A DNA stretch of 6,727 nt from Elusimicrobiota bacterium. Its GTDB lineage: Bacteria > Elusimicrobiota > Elusimicrobia > 2-02-FULL-39-32. The notes under the pieces were generated by a model that saw nothing but the letters and a program-made list of their open reading frames with translations, did no database searches and was not told the DNA's origin. Below are positions 1-6,727 of the stretch, in pieces. How positions within the stretch are numbered: the first letter of the stretch is position 1; every line of letters begins with the position of its first letter. Made by a program: the position numbers and the translations under genes. The stretch lies in the NCBI GenBank assembly GCA_016193115.1, contig JACPSV010000006.1, positions 1 to 6,727 on the forward strand. The letters run 5' to 3'.

Positions 1-1
1 G

Positions 2-376
2 TTCCATGGAGTGGACGCCACCATCATGCTCGCGGACGACGGCAGGGAAGCGTCCGCCACCGGCTTCATGAAAGCTCAAGTGAATGGAGCGATGGTGATC
101 GCGTGCCACGACGGAGCGGTTCCGGAGTCCGTATTTTTTAAGGGAAAAAATCCGCCGGACAAGCAGACCTTGGAAAACGGGTTTGAAGTCCCTTACCACC
201 ATGGACAGCCCCAACCGGAAGGACTCTTACACGCTTTCGAAGAGCTCGACAAGGTCTTCAAGAGCGTGCCGGACCGCGCGCGGATGATCCGAGCTTCTTT
301 CCAGGCAGAAAAGCAGGTTTCTATTGATCGTACCGCCGAGGAAATGATAAGATACTACACTTTACTAAAACCATGA
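2..376 (+). CDS. GT-B-fold glycosyltransferase, glycogen/starch synthase or glucan phosphorylase-like, C-terminal part
   Basis: The reading frame is open to the left edge, so only the last 124 residues are seen; the GTG at 11 is an internal Val, not a start. The segment [20 protein letters not shown] followed by [16 protein letters not shown] resembles the nucleotide-sugar or phosphate-binding stretch of GT-B glucan enzymes. Compare the EASGTSGMKxxxNG motif of glucan phosphorylases (GT35) and the V-D-x-F-L-M-P-S-R...GG-L-x-D-T-V stretch of glycogen/starch synthases (GT5). It continues with NGFEV, an acidic [13 protein letters not shown] helix, and ends [13 protein letters not shown], like the S-W-x-x-S-A-x-x-Y-x-x-x-Y end of GT5 enzymes. 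The likely role is cytoplasmic alpha-glucan synthesis or turnover; exact family and substrate cannot be fixed from this fragment. The stop codon overlaps the gltB start (ATGA, 373-376), which suggests one transcript and translational coupling. Function inferred from motif resemblance only. Confidence 0.62.
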   Translation, partial: FHGVDATIMLADDGREASATGFMKAQVNGAMVIACHDGAVPESVFFKGKNPPDKQTLENGFEVPYHHGQPQPEGLLHAFEELDKVFKSVPDRARMIRASFQAEKQVSIDRTAEEMIRYYTLLKP

Positions 377-951
377 AAGGATTGATTTCTCCTTACGCAG
401 AAAAAGATGCCTGCGGCATCGGGTTTGTCGCTGCCATGAAAGGCGAAAAAAGTCACCGGATCGTGGAGATGGGAATCGAGATGCTGGTCCATCTGGAACA
501 CCGGGGCGCCTGCGGCTGCGATCCGGACACGGGAGACGGAGCGGGCATTCTGATTCAAATTCCGCACAATTTCTTCAAAAAAGTCGGACCCAGCCGTCTG
601 CCGGAATCCGGAGCTTACGGCGTGGGGATGGTTTTTCTTTCGTTCGCGAAGAAAAACAGGATCTTCTCGGTTGGCGGGACGTTCCCGTCCATCCGCAATC
701 TTGCGGCGTTCTCTCGCGGCAAGCCATGCCGATCATTCGGCAATTTTTCATCGGACGCGACTCTTCCCTCTCAACTCAAGACGCGTTTGAAAGGAAACTC
801 TATCTCATCCGAAACCGGATTGAAGACGCGGTCCGAAACTCCAATCTCAGGCAGGCAACCGACTTCTACATTTGCAGTCTCTCGTCCCGCACGATCGTCT
901 ATAAAGGGCAGCTCATTTCCCGCCAGATTCCAAAATTTTATCCGGACATGA
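373..951 (+). pseudogene. gltB: N-terminal frame segment of the broken gltB (true coding 373 to ~640, then out-of-frame tail)
   Basis: As sequenced, translation from the gltB start codon would stop at 949-951 and give a 192-residue product. Only about the first 89 residues are GOGAT-like: [28 protein letters not shown] and YGVGMVFL. After about 640 the residues are unrelated to the family, and the authentic sequence continues in the third frame. That product would carry the nucleophilic Cys14 but lack the rest of the amidotransferase domain, so it should be inactive. The first Met in the third frame, at 726, starts [12 protein letters not shown], but this is an internal family motif and not a natural start. 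A protein begun there would lack the catalytic cysteine. Confidence 0.8.
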
Positions 952-3900
952 CCGATGGGGACGTGACTTCCGCGCTGGCGATGGTTCACCAGCGTTTCAG
1001 CACGAACACGTTCCCCTCCTGGAAACGGGCGCATCCTTACCGCACCATCATCCATAACGGCGAAATCAACACGTTGAGAGGGAACATCAACTGGATGCAC
1101 GCGCGGGAAAAGATGTTCTCATCCAACCTGTTTGGCGAAGATATCACAAAACTGCTGCCGATCGTGGATCCGGACGGAAGCGATTCCGCCATGTTTGACA
1201 ATGCCCTGGAACTTCTGACGCATACGGGACGGTCGTTGCCCCACGCGATCATGATGATGATTCCGGAAGCGTGGCAAAAAAATGATCAGATGGACCCGGA
1301 AAAAGAAGCCTTCTACGAGTACCATGCCTGTCTCATGGAACCGTGGGACGGTCCGGCTTCCATCGCTTTCACGGACGGTCAAGTTATCGGCGCGGTCTTA
1401 GACCGCAACGGGCTCCGCCCTTCCCGGTACCTCGTGACAAAAGACGGGCTGGTGATCATGTCTTCGGAAGTGGGTGTGATTGACGTTCCTCCGCAAAATA
1501 TTTTGTCTAAAGGGCGCCTACAGCCGGGAAGAATGTTCCTCGTAGACCTCCAAAAGGGTCGGATCATCTCGGACGAAGAACTAAAATCTCAGATCGCCGC
1601 GCGCAAACCTTACCGCCAATGGTTGGACGAAAATCTGATCCGTCAGGATTCCCTGCCCAAACCAAAATCCGTTCCGGAACCCGTGGAGGATCCCGAACAA
1701 CTTCTGCAACTTCAAAAAGCGTTCGGATACAACGGACAGGAAGCGGTCGGATCCATGGGTGTGGACGTCCCACTGGCCGTTCTTTCCGAAAGGCCGCAGA
1801 ACCTTTTTAACTATTTCAAACAGCTTTTTGCCCAGGTCACCAATCCTCCGATTGATCCTTTGAGGGAAGATCTGGTGATGTCCATTGAGACCACGATCGG
1901 TTCTGAACAGAATCTTTTTGACGAAACTCCTCTTCATTGTCATCAATTGAAACTGGATTCGCCCACCCTTTCCAATAAACAGTTGGCGCAGATTAAAGAG
2001 GTTCAAACGGGACGAATCCGTTCCCAGACGATCACCACCCTTTTTAGGGCTTCGGACGGGTCAAAAGGCCTTCAATCGGCCTTGGACAAAATTTGCCGGT
2101 TAGCCTCTCAAGCCGTGGAAGACGGATTCCAGATTTTAATTTTGTCCGACAGGGGCATGAACTCCGAGATGGCGCCGATCCCAAGTCTTCTGGCCTGCGG
2201 AGCGGTGCATCACCACCTGATCCGAAACGCCACCCGCATGAAAGTGGGTCTTGTGATTGAGAGCGGAGAGCCGCGAGAGATCATGCATTTCGCTCTTCTC
2301 ATGGGTTATGGCGCGGGCGCATGGAACCCTTACCTTGCGTACGAAACGATTCGCAAACTGGTGCAGGAAGGATTGATCACGCACGAGGACGAAGAGACCG
2401 CTTTGGAACATTATCGCAAGGCCGTAGACAAAGGGGTCCTTAAAGTGGCCACGAAGATGGGTATCTCCACTCTGCAAAGTTACCGCGGAGCGCAGATATT
2501 TGAAGCGATCGGGTTGAACCAGGACGTGATTGACCCTTATTTTACATGGACGCCTTCCCGAATCCGCGGAATTGGATTGGAAGAAATTGCAAAAGAGTAC
2601 CTGTCCAATCACGCTAAAGCGTTTCAACCTGCTGCGGATTGCAAGGATGAACTGGAGATCGGCGGACGTTACCAGTGGCGTAGACGCGGCGAATACCATC
2701 TTCTCAACCCCGACACGGTCGGCAAATTGCAGTACGCGGTCAAGGCGCAAAGCTATAAGTCCTACAAAGAGTTTTCGGAGATGATCAACAACCAAAACAG
2801 CCACCTTCTGACTTTGCGGGGTCTCCTGGACTTTAAACCTTCTCAACCTGTTCCCATTGAAGAAGTTGAACCTGTAAAAGAGATTGTCAAACGTTTCGCA
2901 ACCGGAGCCATGTCTTTAGGTTCCATCAGCCGCGAAGCGCACGAAACTCTTGCCCTCGCCATGAACCAAATTGGAGGCAAGAGCAATACCGGAGAAGGAG
3001 GCGAAGATCCGGAACGGTACAGGGACAACCGCAGAAGTTCCATCAAACAGGTCGCGTCCGGCAGGTTTGGAGTCACGATTGGATACCTTGTGAACGCCGA
3101 CGATTTGCAGATCAAAATTGCCCAAGGGGCCAAACCGGGAGAAGGCGGACAGCTTCCCGGCCACAAAATTAGCGAGTATATCGCCAAAATACGGTGTTCC
3201 GTTCCCGGCGTCGGCCTGATCTCACCCCCGCCGCACCACGACATTTATTCCATTGAAGATATCGCCCAGCTGATCCACGATCTTAAAAACTCTAATCCCC
3301 AGGCCCGCATCCATGTTAAATTGGTAGCAGAGGTGGGAGTGGGCACGGTCGCTGCCGGAGTGGTGAAAGCAAAATCGGACGTGGTTTTGATCAGCGGTTA
3401 TGACGGAGGGACGGGCGCATCCCCGCTAACTTCCATCCAGCATGCGGGTATCCCGTGGGAACTGGGACTGGCGGAGACGCAACAAGTTCTGGTCGCCAAT
3501 GGCCTTCGAGGACGCACGGTAATCCAGACAGACGGCAAGCTGCAAACGGGCAGAGACGTGGTCATTGCGACGCTTTTAGGCGCGGAAGAGTTTGGGTTTT
3601 CCACAGCGCCGTTGGTGAGTCTGGGATGTATCATGATGCGCGTCTGCCACTTGAACACCTGCCCCGTGGGAATCGCCACTCAGGATCCTGAACTGCGCAA
3701 AAAATTTGACGGCAAGCCGGAACACGTGATTAACTATTTCTTTTTTGTGGCGGAAGAGGTGAGAGAACTGATGGCGCAGCTGGGATTTAGAAAGATGGAA
3801 GATCTGATCGGGCGAGTGGACATGCTGGACGCCCGCAAGGCCGTGAACCATTGGAAAGCCAAGGGGATTGACCTTTCTCAGATTCTGCATATTCCGGACG

Positions 3901-4781
3901 TGGTGGACAAAAAATGGTTTGCCCTGCACAATGTGGAACAACAGGATCATGGTTTAGAAAAAGCTCTGGACCATACACTGATCCAAATGGCGCAAGAATC
4001 CCTGGAGAAAAAGGTTCCTGTAAAAATAGAAATCCCCATCAAAAATTATAACCGCTGTGTCGGCACGATGCTCAGCAGCGCCGTGGCCAAACGGTACGGC
4101 GACGCGGGACTTCCCGAAAATACCATTCAGTGCCGTTTTAAGGGATCAGCCGGACAGAGTTTTGGCGCGTTCCTGGCCAGAGGGATCACCCTGACTGTGG
4201 AAGGAGACGCCAACGACTATATCGGAAAAGGTCTTTCCGGGGGGCGGATCATCGTATTTCCGCCCAAAGAATCCACGTTTCTGCCGGAAGAAAACATCCT
4301 GATCGGCAACGTCGCTCTATACGGAGCCACCGGCGGGGAAGCGTTTTTTAACGGCATGGCCGGCGAAAGGTTTTGCGTGCGCAACAGCGGCGCCACCGCC
4401 GTCGTCGAAGGAGTGGGAGACCACGGCTGCGAGTACATGACAAAAGGAACCGTCGTGGTCATTGGCAAGACGGGAAGAAACTTTGCCGCCGGCATGAGCG
4501 GCGGGATCGCTTACGTTTTGGATGAGGAAGAAAATTTCCGACTCCACTGCAATCCGGGAATGGTGGAGATTCAGGATATAACGCAGGAAAGGGACATCCA
4601 ATTTTTACAATCCATTTTGGCCCGGCACGCCGAACTAACTTCCAGTCCGCGCGCCAAAACCATTCTTAAGAAATGGAACGAATATCTCCCCCTCTTTCGC
4701 AAAGTCGTCCCGCTCGAGTACAAGAAGGTCCTAGACAAACAACATCTGGACGAAGACGCCATGCAGCTGGCATCCATATAA
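373..4781 (+). CDS. gltB: Glutamate synthase (NADPH) large subunit, interrupted by a frameshift/short deletion near 640
   Basis: This is the large (alpha) GOGAT subunit. It hydrolyses glutamine and uses the ammonia to convert 2-oxoglutarate to glutamate at FMN, with electrons from GltD. Domains in order: class II glutamine amidotransferase with catalytic Cys14 (codon 412-414) after a 13-residue propeptide in KDACGIGF, then HQRFSTNT (987-1010), HNGEIN (1053-1070), [10 protein letters not shown] and [10 protein letters not shown] (1401-1430); a central linker domain; the FMN synthase domain beginning near GAMSLGS (2904) with [20 protein letters not shown] and [10 protein letters not shown]; a 3Fe-4S motif C-x5-C-x4-C with Cys codons at 3627, 3645 and 3660; and the Gly-rich C-terminal beta-helix domain from about 4065. 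The start ATG is supported by the short propeptide and the ATGA overlap; no strong Shine-Dalgarno is seen. Coding shifts frame near 640: frame 1 before, frame 3 after. Total length is about 1,469 codons, or about 1,485 if the missing piece is restored, which is normal for the family. Gene identity is certain; whether a functional protein is made is not. Confidence 0.93.
637..668 (+). other. Frame break in gltB with about 49 bases apparently missing
   Basis: Frame 1 reads YGVGMVFL up to codon 637-639. Frame 3 becomes family-like from about 645 ([15 protein letters not shown], with GWRDVP beginning at 669). In known GltB proteins (E. coli, recalled) some 26 residues separate the FL and GWRDVP motifs; here only 29 bases separate them. 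Rejoining the frames needs a missing length of 3n+1, and 49 bases (16 codons plus one base) fits both the frame and the family spacing. A simpler alternative is one lost A in the run at 652-656, but that leaves the loop about 16 residues short. The break may be an assembly error or a real mutation; the sequence alone cannot decide. Confidence 0.75.
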
Positions 4782-4787
4782 TCGGCC

Positions 4788-6245
4788 ATGGGAAAAATAA
4801 CGGGTTTCAAAGAATTTAAGAGAGAAATGCCGGAAGACCGTCCGGTTACAGAGCGGGTCCAAGACTGGAAAGATGTGCACAAACGGTTTCCGGAGGAGCA
4901 GCTTAAAATCCAGGCTTCCCGCTGCATGGATTGCGGCATCCCGTTTTGTCATAAAGGATGCCCGCTGGGCAACATTATCCCCGACTGGAACGACCTGATC
5001 TATCGTAACGACTGGAAGGAAGCCCTAGAACGGCTGCACTCCACAAACAATTTTCCGGAATTCACGGGACGCATTTGTCCCGCCCCCTGTGAAGATTCCT
5101 GTGTCCTGAACATCAATGACCGTCCTGTCACAATTGAGCGCATCGAGCTTGGAATCGTGGAGCACGGCTATGAGGCAGGATGGATCATGCCCACACCGCC
5201 CAAAAAACGCACTGGCAAGACTGTGGCTATCGTAGGGTCAGGCCCGTCCGGACTGGCCTGCGCCGACCAACTGAACAAAGCCGGCCACGCCGTCACCGTT
5301 TTTGAAAGAAATGACCGGGTTGGCGGTCTCCTGACCTACGGCATTCCGGACTTTAAGCTGGAAAAGTGGGTGGTTCAAAGAAGAGTCCAGAAAATGCAGG
5401 CAGAAGGCGTTACTTTTAAGACTAACGCGCACGTGGGTGTGAACGTGTCCGTAGAAGAAATTAAGAAAAATTTCGACGCGATTGTCCTAGCCGGAGGAGC
5501 CACTCATGCCCGCGACTTGAACGTCCCGGGCAGAGATCTCAAAGGCGTCCACTTTGCGATGGAGTACCTTCCCTTACAAAATAAAAGAAATCAGGGAGAC
5601 GCTATCCCGGAAGAGCGACTCATCTCGGCAAAAGATAAGCATGTGATCGTTTTAGGCGGCGGCGACACGGGTTCGGACTGTCATGGAACGGCCCTCCGTC
5701 AAGGCGCCAAAAGCGTGACTTCTATAGAACTTTTGCCGAAACCGCCTCTCCAGCGCAACCCCAACAACCCCTGGCCCGAGTGGGGACGCATTTTGCGCAC
5801 CTCTTCTTCGCACGAAGAAGGCGGTGACAGAGATTGGAGCGTCTCCACGAAGAAATTTTCCGGAGAGGGCAGGATCGTCAATAAAATTCATTTGGTGCGT
5901 CTGGAATGGAAAGAAAATTTGAACGGCGGGCCGCCCGAAATGAAAGAAATTCCAGGCAGCGAATTCGAGTTGCCGGCGGATCTCGTGCTTTTGGCGCTAG
6001 GTTTCTTAGGTCCGGAGAAAGAAACGATGCTGAAACAGTGGGGCATCACTCTCACGCCGCGAGGCAGCGTCCAATCCAACAAAGATTACATGACGAACGT
6101 CCCGGGCATCTTCTCCTGCGGCGACATGCGGCGCGGCCAGTCTCTGGTCGTGTGGGCCATCTGGGAAGGACGCGAATCCGCCCGAGGCGTAGACCAGTAC
6201 CTCATGGGCGCCACCTCCCTCCCTTCCAGCCCCTTCCACTTCTAA
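4788..6245 (+). CDS. gltD: Glutamate synthase (NADPH) small subunit
   Basis: This is the beta subunit of GOGAT, an FAD-dependent NADPH oxidoreductase that feeds electrons to the FMN of GltB. The 485-residue length is typical. The N-terminal ferredoxin-like helical domain carries cluster cysteines C46, C49, C54, C58 (CMDCGIPFCHKGC) and C97, C101, C105 (CPAPCEDSC), the ligand set for two 4Fe-4S clusters. The FAD dinucleotide-binding motif VAIVGSGPSGLA has its GxGxxG at residues 150-155, followed by ERNDRVGGLLTYGIP. The NADPH-binding motif is GGGDTG at 290-295. The second FAD segment is FSCGDMRRGQSLVVWAI with Gly445-Asp446, then the EGRESARG helix. The start ATG is chosen because MGKITGFKEFKRE matches the usual GltD N-terminus. 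No good Shine-Dalgarno is visible; the 6-base gap after gltB suggests coupled translation. No break or missing key residue is seen. Confidence 0.97.
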   Translation: MGKITGFKEFKREMPEDRPVTERVQDWKDVHKRFPEEQLKIQASRCMDCGIPFCHKGCPLGNIIPDWNDLIYRNDWKEALERLHSTNNFPEFTGRICPAPCEDSCVLNINDRPVTIERIELGIVEHGYEAGWIMPTPPKKRTGKTVAIVGSGPSGLACADQLNKAGHAVTVFERNDRVGGLLTYGIPDFKLEKWVVQRRVQKMQAEGVTFKTNAHVGVNVSVEEIKKNFDAIVLAGGATHARDLNVPGRDLKGVHFAMEYLPLQNKRNQGDAIPEERLISAKDKHVIVLGGGDTGSDCHGTALRQGAKSVTSIELLPKPPLQRNPNNPWPEWGRILRTSSSHEEGGDRDWSVSTKKFSGEGRIVNKIHLVRLEWKENLNGGPPEMKEIPGSEFELPADLVLLALGFLGPEKETMLKQWGITLTPRGSVQSNKDYMTNVPGIFSCGDMRRGQSLVVWAIWEGRESARGVDQYLMGATSLPSSPFHF

Positions 6246-6280
6246 AGCGGACATTGGGCATAGAAACAGAATCCATTCAC

Positions 6281-6727
6281 CTAATTTTTCAATGCGCTCT
6301 TATAAGCGTAAATGAGCAAATCGAAAGGTTTCCCTTTTGAATCCCATAGAAGTTCTTTTCTTAACGATGAGCTCATCGAATATTTAAAGCCCTTTTTGCC
6401 AAGGATCGCTAAAATTTCAGAGATGTCATTTTTATTATTTAGAAAATTGGGAGAATAATTGAAATCAAGAATCAATGCTTTTACTAAGTCAAGTTTCTCG
6501 CAAATTTCCTTAAGTATGATCCCTTCGGAGGCTTCAACATCTAATTTTAATATATCGATAGGCCCAGTGATATAATTTGACAACAATACGGAATCTACTT
6601 TAATTTCCTCCACCTCACACCCTAACCCAAGCAGTACTTGCGGTGTCGTCCCGCATACAGCGGAATCTTTTTCTTTTGGATCAATATAAAAACTGATCTC
6701 TCCTTTTTGATTATATACGGCATAGTT
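6281..6727 (-). CDS. FkbM family (Methyltransf_21) SAM-dependent methyltransferase, C-terminal part
   Basis: The frame runs from the right edge to a TAG stop (6281-6283), giving 148 residues without a start; the GTG at 6611-6613 is an internal Val. The fragment begins NYAVYNQKGEISFYID and contains VEEIKVDSVLL followed by DILKLDVEASEGIIL. This matches the FkbM signature of a V-x-x-x-x-L-D-x-L stretch followed by D-L-L-K-I-D-V-E-G-x-E. The N-terminal SAM-binding glycine motif lies outside the window. FkbM enzymes are mostly O-methyltransferases acting on sugars or secondary metabolites, often within surface-polysaccharide or antibiotic gene clusters; the substrate here is unknown. The usual Gly of DVEG is replaced by Ala (DVEASE). 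The gene converges on gltD with a gap of 35 bases. Hand-counted GC over 6301-6600 is 98/300 (33%), clearly below the gltBD region, suggesting separate ancestry. Confidence 0.8.
   Translation of the reverse strand, partial: NYAVYNQKGEISFYIDPKEKDSAVCGTTPQVLLGLGCEVEEIKVDSVLLSNYITGPIDILKLDVEASEGIILKEICEKLDLVKALILDFNYSPNFLNNKNDISEILAILGKKGFKYSMSSSLRKELLWDSKGKPFDLLIYAYKSALKN

Noticed and set aside
649..660. Possible programmed -1 ribosomal frameshift at G AAA AAC in gltB, which would move frame 1 into frame 3
   Set aside because: The direction is right, but the heptamer is a poor match to the efficient A AAA AAG/AAC type, no clear downstream stem-loop was found, GOGAT genes are not known to use recoding, and the product would still lack about 16 family residues.
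726..728. ATG at 726 as the genuine start of a shorter GltB
   Set aside because: Family-like sequence (GWRDVPV and following) continues upstream of it in the same frame, so this Met is internal; starting here would remove the catalytic cysteine.
2136..2846. 236-codon open frame on the - strand inside gltB
   Set aside because: It is antisense to well-conserved GltB sequence and its translation shows no domain; a shadow of the real gene.
6246..6298. Imperfect inverted repeat (AGCG-GA-CATTG and CAATG-CGCT) between and into the convergent genes, considered as a terminator
   Set aside because: The arms are short with a two-base bulge, the loop is about 33 bases, and no T-run follows on the + strand. 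No other hairpin was evident in the 35-base gap.
5906..6340. Long + strand open frame inside and past the end of gltD
   Set aside because: It is a different frame of gltD, gives an Arg-rich sequence with no recognisable motif, and runs into the antisense of the fkbM gene.
6611..6613. GTG (minus strand) as the start of a 110-residue protein
   Set aside because: The frame stays open upstream to the window edge with FkbM-like sequence, so this codon is an internal Val.

Overview
The window looks like ordinary bacterial chromosome. It is dominated by the two subunit genes of NADPH-dependent glutamate synthase (GOGAT), gltB and gltD. They lie head to tail on the + strand, directly behind the 3' end of a sugar-polymer glycosyltransferase gene. 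The last ~450 bases hold a convergent, AT-rich gene for the C-terminal part of an FkbM-type methyltransferase, cut off by the window edge. The source cannot be named firmly. The moderate-GC GOGAT genes, the neighbouring glucan-type glycosyltransferase and the FkbM gene fit a bacterium, possibly from an uncultured lineage known through metagenome assembly, but this is inference.

Layout: (1) 2-376 +, C-terminal 124 residues of a GT-B-fold glycosyltransferase resembling glycogen/starch synthases and glucan phosphorylases, open at the left edge. (2) 373-4781 +, gltB, the large GOGAT subunit, starting inside an ATGA overlap with the previous gene. It is read in two frames: 373 to about 640 in one, and from about 640 to the stop in another. 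Homology continues on both sides of the break. About 16 codons that the family normally has there appear to be missing. (3) 4788-6245 +, gltD, the small GOGAT subunit, intact, 6 bases after gltB. (4) 6281-6727 -, fkbM-like methyltransferase, open at the right edge.

GltB and GltD together convert glutamine plus 2-oxoglutarate to two glutamates using NADPH. GltD takes hydride from NADPH through FAD and passes electrons through iron-sulfur clusters to the FMN site of GltB. The GltB amidotransferase domain supplies ammonia from glutamine. The tight spacing suggests co-transcription with the upstream glycosyltransferase gene.

I found no RNA gene, CRISPR array, insertion sequence or clear promoter or terminator, and no convincing new biological system. 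The points worth a second look are the break in gltB, the composition change at the gltD/fkbM junction, and the mixed motif character of the first gene.
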